Shown here: piece by piece, positions 36,717 to 44,506 of the stretch
How positions within the stretch are numbered: the first letter of the stretch is position 1
How the letters are laid out: each line of letters begins with the position of its first letter
Assembly (NCBI GenBank): GCA_028287185.1
Contig: JAQBQD010000139.1
Coordinates: 1 to 60,376, forward strand
Length of the DNA: 60,376 bases
Direction: 5' to 3'
Origin: Gemmatimonadota bacterium
GTDB lineage: Bacteria > Gemmatimonadota > Gemmatimonadetes > Longimicrobiales > Longimicrobiaceae
Position numbers and translations under genes: made by a program
The notes under the pieces: model-generated
The model's input: only the letters and a program-made list of their open reading frames with translations
Databases searched by the model: none
Told to the model about the DNA's origin: nothing

Positions 36717-37371
36717 GGGCGGCTGAAGCCGCGGCAACAACGGCACAAAGCCTCCCTTCGGAGGCTGCTCCGCGGCGGATCGTATCTCCGAGCCGGCGGG
36801 AAAGCTCAGGGAGGTGGAGCCCACCCCATTTCCGGCCGAGTGCGACGGCTTATGGCTCTTGTGTTGCCTCGAGTGCGGCGTGGAGAGAGCCGGCACCGTG
36901 GTGTTGCTCCTGGTTGAGCACGTAGTCGCGAACGCGGGGGAGGACGGCTCTTGAGACTGTGAACGCGCCGTATCCACCCTGCCAGCGGAAGCTCTCGCCG
37001 GGGCGGACCTCGTGCGTCATGAGGTGCGAGGTTGCACCTTTCAGTCTTCGGACAAGGTCGGCGATGCTGATCGTGGTCGGAAAGCGCGTGACGACGTGCA
37101 CGTGATCCGGCATCCCCCCGATCGCGACGATGTCCGCGCCGGCGCCATTTGCCTGGGCCTGAATCGCGGAGTAGACCGCAGGCCTGAGATCCGGCCCCAA
37201 CCACGGCCACCGATCCCACGTGGCCCAGACGAGGTGAACGTAGAGCTGCGTGTAGGGAGCGCGCATCGATTCGCGTCAGCGATGATCGGGTTCAAGAACG
37301 AGCCTGCTTCCACACCACCACAGCCTCCGAAGGGAGGCTTCGGGCAGTTGTTGCCGCGGCTTCAGCCGCCC
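36717..37371. mobile_element. RAYT element bounded by 51-bp inverted repeats
   Basis: The repeats at 36717-36767 and 37321-37371 are inverted copies that match at 48 of 51 positions. Each contains a GGCGGCTGAAGCCGCGGC part and a GCCTCC-CTTC-GGAGGC hairpin, joined by CAACAAC. Between them lies one Y1 transposase gene. This is the layout of a REP-associated tyrosine transposase with its paired REP sequences. A shorter relative of the GCCTCC hairpin part lies at 44379-44422. Confidence 0.8.
36850..37266 (-). CDS. REP-associated tyrosine transposase (IS200/TnpA-like, RAYT)
   Basis: The 138-aa HUH-superfamily protein starts YTQLYVHLVWATWDRWPWL, the typical RAYT/TnpA_REP opening. It has the DHVHVV metal-binding HUH motif, DLVRRLKGATSHLM, and the likely nucleophile Tyr in VRDYVLNQEQHH. 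The length and motifs fit a complete enzyme. It should cleave and rejoin single-stranded DNA at the flanking REP hairpins. The gene is fully contained between near-identical inverted repeats, and no partner tnpB is present. Confidence 0.87.
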   Translation of the reverse strand: MRAPYTQLYVHLVWATWDRWPWLGPDLRPAVYSAIQAQANGAGADIVAIGGMPDHVHVVTRFPTTISIADLVRRLKGATSHLMTHEVRPGESFRWQGGYGAFTVSRAVLPRVRDYVLNQEQHHGAGSLHAALEATQEP

Positions 37372-37386
37372 CGCCCCGCCGCGTCG

Positions 37387-39897
37387 CTACAACAACTGCA
37401 CCGGGTCCCGGTCGATCGCCAGGCGCAGGTCCGCCTTGCCACCCGGCAGGTCGAAGCGCTCCAGCAGCGTACGCGCGACCTGGCCCAGGCGCTTGGCGCT
37501 GGTGGAGCGCAGGATCAGGTGCCAGCGCCAGCGGCCGCGGATGCGGTCGATGGGGCACGGAGCGGGGCCGATCAGCGCCACCTCCTCCGCGCCGCGCGCC
37601 TCCAGCAGCGCCCGCACCCAAGTGGCCAGCCGCTCCGCCGCTTCCTGCGTGGGCGCCTCCTCCACCCCGCTCACCACCAGGTTCACCAGGCGGCAGTTGG
37701 GCGGGTACGCGGGCGAGATGCGCTCGCTCAGCTCCTTCTCGGCGAAGGCCACGAAGTCGTGCTCGGTGGCGTGGGTGATGGCGTAGTGGTTGGGCAGCGC
37801 CGTCTGGATGAACACCTCGCCGCCCTTGGGCCCGCGCCCGGCCCGCCCCGCCACCTGCGTCAGGAGCTGGAAGGTGCGCTCCGTGGCGCGGAAGTCGGGC
37901 AGGTTCATCCCCACGTCCGCGTTGATGACGCCGACGAGCGTGACGTTCGCGAAGTCGAGGCCCTTGGCGATCATCTGCGTGCCCAGCAGGATGTCCACCT
38001 CGCCGCGCTCCACCCGCCCCAGGATCTCGTGGTGGGCCCACTTGGCCCCCGTGGTGTCCACGTCCATCCGCGCCAGGCGGGCGCTCGGGAACGCCTCGCC
38101 CACGGCGCGCTCCACCTGCTCCGTGCCCACCCCGCTGAAGTTCAGGTCCTTCGATCCGCACGCCGAGCAGCGCGAGGGCGAGTCCTCCTCGTGCAGGCAG
38201 TAGTGGCAGGTGAGGCGCGAGCGCCGCCGGTGATATGTGAGCGACACGTTGCAGTGCGGGCAGTGCCACACCGCGCCGCACTCGCGGCACTGCACGAAGG
38301 TGGCGTAGCCGCGGCGGTTCAGCAGCAGGATGGTCTGCTCGCCGCGCCGCAATCGAGCGCCCACCGCCTCCACCAGCACGTCGCTCAGGATGGTGGGCCC
38401 GCGCTCCTGCAGCGGCCCCGTGCCCTTCTGCTGCTTCTTCCGCTCCACGCGCAGGTCCACCACGCGGATGGGGGGCAGGGGCTGGCCGCCCACGCGCTCC
38501 GGCAGCTCCAGCAGGCGGTACTTGCCCGCCCGCGCGTTCGTCCAGCTCTCCAGCGCCGGCGTCGCGGAGCCCAGGAGACAGACGGCGCCCTCCAGCCGCG
38601 CGCGGACGACGGCCACCTCGCGGGCGTGGTAGCGGGGGGCGTCGCCCTGCTTGTAGCTGCCCTCGTGCTCCTCGTCCACCACGATGGCGCCCAGATCCTC
38701 CAGCGGCGCGAAGATGGCCGAGCGGGCGCCCACCACGATGCGCTTCTCCCCCGCCCGCAGGCTGCGCCACTCGTCGTAGCGCTCGCCGTCGGAGAGCGCG
38801 GAGTGAAGCACCGCCACGCGGTCGCCGAACACGCTCTTGAAGCGCCCCACCGTCTGCGGCGTGAGCGCGATCTCGGGCACCAGCACGATGGCGCTGCGCC
38901 CCTGCCGGTCCACGATCTCGCGCAGCAGCTCGATGTACACCAGCGTCTTGCCCGATCCCGTCACGCCGCGCAGCAGGAAGGTGCCGGGCTCGGGCGTGCG
39001 CGACGCCTCCACGAGCGCGCGGATCACGCCCGCCTGCGGCCCCGTGGGCTCGTGCACGTGCGCGGCGGGCAGCGCCATCCCGGCGTACGGGTCGCGCACC
39101 ACCTCCTCCTCCACGATCCTCGCGACGCCCTTCGCGACGAGGCCGTTGACGACATCGTACGAGAAGCCGATGTCGTTGACGAGGTGCGCCACCTCCGCGA
39201 ATCCCCCGTCCGCCTCCACCGTCTCGTAGCACTCGCGCTGGCGCTTCGAGCGGCCGAACACCTCGTCGCGGCGGGTAAGCGTGGGAAGATCGTCGGTGAT
39301 GCGGAGGACGCGGCGGGTGCGCACCACGGGCGCGGTGCGCGGCGGCTCCGTCTGCACCTCCACCAGCCCCGCCGTCTCCAGCGCGCGGATGGCGGGCCAC
39401 CACACGCGGTCGCCCAGCTCCCGGCGCAGGCGCGCCACCGGCTGCGCGCCGTCGCGCTTGCGCAGCCATCCAAGGACGCGTCCCTGCGCCTCCGTCAGCG
39501 CGCCGTCGAAGGCGGCGTCCGCGACGAGCTGCAGGTGGTCGGTGGACGCGTCCGCCAGGCCGGCGGGAAGCGCGGTGCGGAGGACCTGGCCCAGCGGCGC
39601 CACGTAGTAGTCCGCGATCCAGCGGGCCAGGCGCAGGATGGGAGGCGGGGCGCTGGGAACCTTGTCGAGGACGCCGAGCAGCGGCTTCAGCTTCGCCGCG
39701 TCACCCGCGGGGACCGTCTCCACCACGCGGTCGATCCACCCCACGCGCTCGCGGCTGCCGAAGGGCACCAGCACGCGCATCCCCGACCGCGCGGCGGCGC
39801 GCAGCTCGGGGGGGATGGCGTACGTGAAGGTACGCGGGATGGGAAGCGGAAGGGCGACCTCGGCGTAGGCCGCCGCCGCCGGCTGCGGGGCGCTCAG
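37387..39897 (-). CDS. priA: Primosomal replication helicase PriA
   Basis: The 836-aa helicase restarts stalled replication forks. The N-terminal DNA-binding part has VALPLPIPRTFTYAIP and VLVPFGSRERVGW. The helicase has GVTGSGKTLVYIELL (Walker A), ALTPQT, VDEEHEGSYKQGDAPRYHARE (DEEH box), LLGSATPALES and TQMIAKGLDFANVTLVGV. The zinc region has paired cysteines (CRECGAVWHCPHC, CHYCLHEE, CSACGSKDL). No ATG, GTG or TTG exists between the upstream epimerase stop and the conserved start. A CTG overlapping that stop (CTGA) is the best candidate, so a rare CTG start is inferred. Confidence 0.92.
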   Translation of the reverse strand: MSAPQPAAAAYAEVALPLPIPRTFTYAIPPELRAAARSGMRVLVPFGSRERVGWIDRVVETVPAGDAAKLKPLLGVLDKVPSAPPPILRLARWIADYYVAPLGQVLRTALPAGLADASTDHLQLVADAAFDGALTEAQGRVLGWLRKRDGAQPVARLRRELGDRVWWPAIRALETAGLVEVQTEPPRTAPVVRTRRVLRITDDLPTLTRRDEVFGRSKRQRECYETVEADGGFAEVAHLVNDIGFSYDVVNGLVAKGVARIVEEEVVRDPYAGMALPAAHVHEPTGPQAGVIRALVEASRTPEPGTFLLRGVTGSGKTLVYIELLREIVDRQGRSAIVLVPEIALTPQTVGRFKSVFGDRVAVLHSALSDGERYDEWRSLRAGEKRIVVGARSAIFAPLEDLGAIVVDEEHEGSYKQGDAPRYHAREVAVVRARLEGAVCLLGSATPALESWTNARAGKYRLLELPERVGGQPLPPIRVVDLRVERKKQQKGTGPLQERGPTILSDVLVEAVGARLRRGEQTILLLNRRGYATFVQCRECGAVWHCPHCNVSLTYHRRRSRLTCHYCLHEEDSPSRCSACGSKDLNFSGVGTEQVERAVGEAFPSARLARMDVDTTGAKWAHHEILGRVERGEVDILLGTQMIAKGLDFANVTLVGVINADVGMNLPDFRATERTFQLLTQVAGRAGRGPKGGEVFIQTALPNHYAITHATEHDFVAFAEKELSERISPAYPPNCRLVNLVVSGVEEAPTQEAAERLATWVRALLEARGAEEVALIGPAPCPIDRIRGRWRWHLILRSTSAKRLGQVARTLLERFDLPGGKADLRLAIDRDPVQLL

Positions 39898-40934
39898 AGG
39901 CCGGCGCGCTCCACGCCCAGGCCCGGCTCCCGGTTGAAGCGCAGGCGGCCGTCCGACTCCAGGCCCGGACCGCGGAAGGGATCGTTCGCCAGGAGCGCCG
40001 CGCCGTCCAGGTCCACCCAGTCCACGAGCGGTGCGAGCTGGATCGCGGCGGCGATGCCCAGCGTGGACTCCACCATGCAGCCCAGCATCACGCTCATCCC
40101 GTGCGCCCGCGCCGCGTGCACGATGCGCAGCGCCTCGCGCAGGCTGCCGCACTTGGCGAGCTTGATGTTCACGCCGTCCACCGCGCCGGCCAGCTTCGCC
40201 ACGTCGGCGGAAGTCTCGCACGACTCGTCGGCCACGATGGGAATGCGCGAATGGCGGCGGATCTCCTTCAAGCCCTCCACGTCCGCCTTGGTGACGGGCT
40301 GCTCCAGCAGGGTGACGCCGAACGACTCCAGCATGGGCAGCGCACGCACCGCCTGGCGCGCCGTCCACCCCGTGTTGGCATCGACGAACACCGGCTTGGT
40401 GGGCGCCACGTCGCGGATGGCGGCCAGGATTGCCTCGTCGTGGGACGTGCCCACCTTCACCTTCAGGATGGAATACGACTCCGCCTCGCGCACCTTGTCG
40501 CGCACGACCTCCGGATCGTCGATCCCGATGGTGAAGGAGGAAAGGGGCGCCGCCGCCGGATCCAGCCCCCACAGCTTCCACACGGGCAGCCCCAGCCGCT
40601 TGCCCAGCAGGTCGTGCAGCGCGCACGAGAGTGCCGCCCGCGCCGCCGGGTTGCGCCCGATGGCCTTCTCCAGCGCTCGCTCCGTGCGCTCCAGCGCAAA
40701 CGGATCGCCCGCCGCCGCCTCCTCCAGCACCTGCGCGTAGCGGGGCAGCACCGCCGCCACCGTCTCCGCCGTCTCGCCATAGAAGGGCGTCGCCGCCGCC
40801 TCGCCCCAGCCCTCGATTCCGTCCTCGTCCGTCAGCCGCACCCACACGGACACCCGCGTGCGCGCCGTCGCCTCCCGCGCGATGTGGAAGGCGTGCTTCG
40901 TGGGGAGTGCGATGGCGTCGAACTCGATCTTCAT
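39894..40934 (-). CDS. Dipeptide (L-Ala-D/L-Glu) epimerase, enolase superfamily
   Basis: The 346-aa muconate-lactonising-type enzyme has GWGEAAATPFYGE in the capping domain and then the barrel motifs: KVKVGTSHDE (acid/base Lys), VFVDANTGW, LLEQPV and ADES (metal ligands), and NIKLAKCGSL (second Lys). The DLDGAALLANDPF stretch is the DxD motif that marks dipeptide epimerases such as YcjG/YkfB, which recycle murein peptides. Substrate scope in this family varies. The priA gene overlaps its end by 4 nt, which is an unexpected coupling of peptide metabolism to replication restart. Confidence 0.88.
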   Translation of the reverse strand: MKIEFDAIALPTKHAFHIAREATARTRVSVWVRLTDEDGIEGWGEAAATPFYGETAETVAAVLPRYAQVLEEAAAGDPFALERTERALEKAIGRNPAARAALSCALHDLLGKRLGLPVWKLWGLDPAAAPLSSFTIGIDDPEVVRDKVREAESYSILKVKVGTSHDEAILAAIRDVAPTKPVFVDANTGWTARQAVRALPMLESFGVTLLEQPVTKADVEGLKEIRRHSRIPIVADESCETSADVAKLAGAVDGVNIKLAKCGSLREALRIVHAARAHGMSVMLGCMVESTLGIAAAIQLAPLVDWVDLDGAALLANDPFRGPGLESDGRLRFNREPGLGVERAGL

Positions 40935-41268
40935 GCGCGGGCTCTGGATCGTGGTAACGCGTTGATGGATGGTGGGTTGAGAGGCGGGCGGCCCTCACCC
41001 CCGGCCCTCTCCCGCAGCAAGAGGGGGTGTCTCACGCTTGGCCTTTGCGGATCGCCGGCAACTCCGCGGAGCGTCGATCAGCGAGCAGGCGGGTGCTCGC
41101 CGGAGGGCTCGATCGCACCTCCGCCGACGCGTGGGAGCAATCGCAGTCGGTCGATCCCGCGCGGAACACCTGTCGGGTGAGGGCGCTTCCGGGTGAGGGC
41201 CGATCCCCGAACGTCGCCCCATCCACCAATCGGCCCCGCGTCCGTACGGTCGGAGCGGGGCCGGCGGG
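40935..41268. other. Gene-less stretch with degraded REP-like repeat
   Basis: No gene is seen in 334 nt. Near 40990-41030 there is an imperfect CCCTCTCCC...GAGGGGG palindrome related to the hairpins at 13845-13870. The right end contains the terminator of the GvpL/F operon. Confidence 0.4.
41231..41263 (-). terminator. Terminator after the GvpL/F-like gene
   Basis: A 9-bp outer stem (41231-41239 with 41255-41263) continues as a 4-bp inner stem after one bulge. It lies 6 nt past the stop of the minus-strand operon. Confidence 0.65.
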
Positions 41269-42093
41269 CTACGTCTTCATCTGCACGAAGTCGTACGGCG
41301 GCCAGGGGCCGGTCAGGTCCAGGTCCAGCGCACCGTTCACCCTTCCCAGCTCCACCACGCGGTCCTGGAAGCTCGAGGAGCTCGTGCGATCCACCAGGAA
41401 CGCGGCGCTCAGCAGGCGCTTGCCGTCGCGGGGGAAGGGTATGGCGGAGTGGGCGATGCGGCGCAGCTCGGCGTAGATGTGCGTCACCAGGTCCAGCGCC
41501 AGCGACTCGGACAGGGCCGACTCCACCAGGTCCACGTGCAGCCGGAACTCCCAGCGTCCCTCCACGCGGGAGAGCGCGCCTTTGAGCGTGGCGTAGGCCT
41601 CCGTCAGGAAGCGCACCACCTCGTCGTCGGACTCGAACACCACGCCCAGCGGGGCGGGGGCCACGCTTCCCCGCAGCAGCGCGCGGTGCACCTCCCAGTG
41701 CCGCTCCTTCACCCGCTGCGGATCGGCCGCTCCAGCAGGGTCGGCGGAGGACGGCACCAGCAGGGCCGCCAGGTCGCGGTACGGGACGAGGGTGACGCCC
41801 AGCTTCACGTCCGCGGCGTCCCACGCCGGAAAGGTGTCGGACTCCACCGGCACCACGGCCAGCAGCGCGCGCGGGCCGCGGGGGTCCGGCGCGGGCTGCG
41901 CGGCTCCGGGCGCGGCCTCCACCGGTGCCTGCGCGGCCTCCGGAGACGGCGGGCCGGCGAGCACACCCGGCATCTCCTCGGCCGCCTCGCGCCGGTCCAC
42001 CGGCAGGTCCGCGGCGGAATCGTGCCGCGGCGCGAGGGGAGACGGATCGGGAGATGCCGTCTCGTCCACCGGCGCCGGACGCGGATCGCTCAT
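41269..42093 (-). CDS. GvpL/GvpF-like gas-vesicle-family protein without other gvp genes
   Basis: The 274-aa protein begins with an 80-residue Pro/Ala/Glu-rich tail that GvpF/L proteins normally lack. The folded part has RALLAVVPVES, LVPYRDLAALL, HWEVHRALLRGSVAPAPLGVVFESDDEV, GRWEFRLHVDL, LLSAAFLVDR and the ending GPWPPYDFVQMKT. The last is the C-terminal hallmark of GvpL/GvpF. No gvpA or other gas vesicle gene is near. It is coupled by ATGA to an M24 peptidase gene, so it probably serves a non-vesicle role. What that role is cannot be read from the sequence. Confidence 0.8.
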   Translation of the reverse strand: MSDPRPAPVDETASPDPSPLAPRHDSAADLPVDRREAAEEMPGVLAGPPSPEAAQAPVEAAPGAAQPAPDPRGPRALLAVVPVESDTFPAWDAADVKLGVTLVPYRDLAALLVPSSADPAGAADPQRVKERHWEVHRALLRGSVAPAPLGVVFESDDEVVRFLTEAYATLKGALSRVEGRWEFRLHVDLVESALSESLALDLVTHIYAELRRIAHSAIPFPRDGKRLLSAAFLVDRTSSSSFQDRVVELGRVNGALDLDLTGPWPPYDFVQMKT

Positions 42094-43310
42094 CGGCCGA
42101 AGTCAGGATGCAGGAGTGGATATAGCTCCGTCTGGGGATTGGGCGTGGTGACCTCCGGGCCGTCCGGACCCATGTACACGTCCACCTCGGTGCGGAAGCC
42201 CACGTCGCCGGCCAGGTAGATGCCAGGCTCGATGGAGAAGCCGACGCCGGGGATCAGGCGCCGCGTGTCGCGCGTCTCCAGGTTGTCGATGTTGGGCCCG
42301 GATCCGTGCAGCTCTCGGTCGATGGAGTGCCCGGTGCGGTGGATGAACGCCTCGCCGAAGCCGCGCTGCACGATCACGCTGCGGCTGGCGTCGTCCAGCT
42401 CGCAGCCCGTCACCGGCTCGCCGGCGTCCCACCGCTGGCGGACGAGGGCGCAGGCGGCCAGGCGCGCGTCGCGGGCGGCCTCCCAGATGGCCCGGATGCG
42501 GTCGGGCACCTCGGCGCCCACGTACGCCATCCACGTCTGGTCGGCGTAGACCGCGTCGTCGCCCTCCTCCTTGCCCCACAGGTCGATGAGCAGCGTGTCG
42601 CCCTCGCGGATGGGGGCATGGTTCTCCGCCGTGGGAGCGTAGTGCGGGTTGGCGGCGTTGCCGTTCACGGCCACGATGGCCTCGGCGCCCACGGTGAGCC
42701 CCCGCGCCGCCTGCTCGCCCGCGATCCAGCGTCGAAGCTCCAGCTCCGTGATCGTCTCCCCCGCCTTCACCGCCGCGGCCGCCCGCGCGAACGCCTCGTG
42801 CACGATGGCGTGCAGGGTGGTGGCGGCGCGCCGGTGGCTGGCGAGCCCCTCGTCGCTCCAGCGCGCGTAGAAGGCGCTCACCAGGTCGGCCGAAGACGCC
42901 AGCCGCGCGCCCGCCGCGGACAGCATCTCCACCACTCCCGCGGGCACCAGGTCCACGTACGGAACGGCGTCGGCCGCCGAGTACTCCAGCGCCACCTGCC
43001 GCCCGCGCACCAGGTCGGCCAGCCGCTCCTCCAGCTCGCGCCACGCCAGGTACGGCCGGTTCTCGCCGATCCACCCCGTCCACGGCTGCTGCTCGATGCG
43101 GTGGGTGACCGCCACCGGCCTTCCCTCCGCCGGCAGCAGCACGAACCAGCGCCGCGTCATGGCCGGCAGGCCCAGGATGCGCGCGGCGATGGGGTTGTTG
43201 CCGTGGAAGTTGTACAGCAGCCACCCGTCCAGCCCCAGCGCGCGCAGCTCGTCCTGGATGCGCGACAGGGTGTCCTCGGTCAGCGAGACGGTCTGTTCTA
43301 CGACGGCCAT
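42090..43310 (-). CDS. M24 metallopeptidase (Xaa-Pro aminopeptidase-like)
   Basis: The 406-aa protein has a creatinase-type N-terminal domain (LRALGLDGWLLYNFHGNNP) and a pita-bread peptidase domain. Metal ligands are visible as Asp in LLIDLWGKE, Asp in VYADQTWMA, His in FIHRTGHSIDRELHG, Glu in FSIEPGIYLAGDVG and Glu in FRTEVDVYM. All five are present, so it is probably an active dipeptidase or aminopeptidase for proline-containing peptides. It sits 22 nt after a methyltransferase gene and overlaps the GvpL/F-like gene, forming a three-gene operon. Confidence 0.9.
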   Translation of the reverse strand: MAVVEQTVSLTEDTLSRIQDELRALGLDGWLLYNFHGNNPIAARILGLPAMTRRWFVLLPAEGRPVAVTHRIEQQPWTGWIGENRPYLAWRELEERLADLVRGRQVALEYSAADAVPYVDLVPAGVVEMLSAAGARLASSADLVSAFYARWSDEGLASHRRAATTLHAIVHEAFARAAAAVKAGETITELELRRWIAGEQAARGLTVGAEAIVAVNGNAANPHYAPTAENHAPIREGDTLLIDLWGKEEGDDAVYADQTWMAYVGAEVPDRIRAIWEAARDARLAACALVRQRWDAGEPVTGCELDDASRSVIVQRGFGEAFIHRTGHSIDRELHGSGPNIDNLETRDTRRLIPGVGFSIEPGIYLAGDVGFRTEVDVYMGPDGPEVTTPNPQTELYPLLHPDFGR

Positions 43311-43332
43311 TCGGCGGTCCAGGTGTGCGGGT

Positions 43333-44199
43333 TCAGGGCGCCGGCTTCGCGGCGGGTTCGGGCAGCGGCGCGGGCCACTTGGTGCCGACGATCAGGGACA
43401 GGCCCAGCACGCGCTCGCGGGTGAGCAGCCGGTGCACCTCGCGCTCGCGCAGCACCGCGCCGCGCACGCCGCGCCACCCCCAGCGGCCCAGCGCGCGGCG
43501 CAGGATGGCCAGCCGCTCGCGCAACGGAAAGACGGCCATGTCCGGAAAGGGCGCCCCCCCGTTCTGCGGGCGGAAGGGCGACGGCGCGTGCGACCAGTCC
43601 TCCACCCGCAGGTCCACCACGCCCGCGTCGCGCAGGAGCTGCTTCCACTCCACCAGGAAGAGCGGCCGCGCGCCCAGGTGCGGCACCAGCACCTCGCGCC
43701 GCTCGGCATCCACGTTGCCCGTCCAGATGAGCTGCACCAGCACCACGCATCCCATGGGCCGCGTGACGCGCGCAAGCTCCCGGACGGCGGCGGCGGGGTC
43801 GGCGGCGGCGGCCAGCCCGATCTCGCCCAGCGCTACGTCGAAGATGCCGTCGCGGTACGGAAGGTCGTCGGGCGCGGCGGCCTGGAAGGTGACGCCCTCC
43901 AGCCCCGCCTCGCGCGCCCGCTGCTCGGCCTCGTCCGCCAGGCGGCCGTCCGTCTCCACGCCCACGGCCTCGCACCCGGTGGACCGGGCCAGGAAGAGCG
44001 TGGACATCCCCCGCCCCGACGCCGCCACCAGCACCTCGCACCCGCCGCGCATCTCGGTGAGGCGCGCGATGGTGCGGTACAGGTCCTCGCCGCCGGGCGG
44101 GAACACGGCGTCCCGGCTCAGGCGGACCAGGTCCAGCATCGACGGCCCGCCCTGCCGGCTGGCCGGTGCGGAGGGCGCTTCCACGGGCGGCTGCGGCAT
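43333..44199 (-). CDS. SAM-dependent methyltransferase
   Basis: The 288-aa protein has a Rossmann methyltransferase core: CEVLVAASGRGMSTLFLAR (motif I, variant without the usual DxGxGxG), AVGVETDGRLADEAEQRARE, VTFQAAAPDDLPYRDGIFDVALGEIGL (motifs III and IV) and LARVTRPMGCVVLVQLIW. The layout resembles UbiE/class I enzymes acting on small molecules. The substrate is unknown. A -10-like TATACT (44208-44213) ends only 9 nt before the ATG, so the mRNA may have almost no leader. It is the first gene of the operon with the M24 peptidase and GvpL/F-like genes. Confidence 0.8.
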   Translation of the reverse strand: MPQPPVEAPSAPASRQGGPSMLDLVRLSRDAVFPPGGEDLYRTIARLTEMRGGCEVLVAASGRGMSTLFLARSTGCEAVGVETDGRLADEAEQRAREAGLEGVTFQAAAPDDLPYRDGIFDVALGEIGLAAAADPAAAVRELARVTRPMGCVVLVQLIWTGNVDAERREVLVPHLGARPLFLVEWKQLLRDAGVVDLRVEDWSHAPSPFRPQNGGAPFPDMAVFPLRERLAILRRALGRWGWRGVRGAVLREREVHRLLTRERVLGLSLIVGTKWPAPLPEPAAKPAP

Positions 44200-44506
44200 G
44201 GAGGGAAAGTATAGTCCGCGCGCTACGGGCACGCTACCCCGCGGGAGTCGCATGGTCTTCCGAACGCGATGGATCTCGGTAAGCGTGGTAAGCGGATGGG
44301 GGATCGTGAGATGCGAGAATGCGGGGTCGGGCGTTCGCGGGAGCGGCCGGGCGGATGAATCCGCGGCACGAACACGCGAATCCTCCCTGCGGAGGGTGGC
44401 TCCGGGCGGGATCGTGGGTCCCCGCTGCACGCAGATGGTGGTGGCTCGGAACCGCGGCTGGACGAGCGGATGATCTCCGCGGCGACCCTGCCGCGCTCGT
44501 GGGCCA
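44200..44506. other. Gene-less stretch with a solo REP-like hairpin
   Basis: No gene is seen in 307 nt. TATACT (minus strand) at 44208-44213 is the likely -10 of the methyltransferase gene. At 44379-44422 a CCTCC-CTGC-GGAGG hairpin plus GGCTCCGGGCGGGATCG resembles the left repeat of the RAYT element at 36749-36790, so it may be a solo copy mobilised by that transposase. Confidence 0.45.

Noticed and set aside
37012-40740. Very long open frame on the plus strand opposite priA and the epimerase
   Set aside because: It is antisense to two well-conserved genes, is Arg/His/Ala-rich and has no domain. It is a GC-rich shadow frame.
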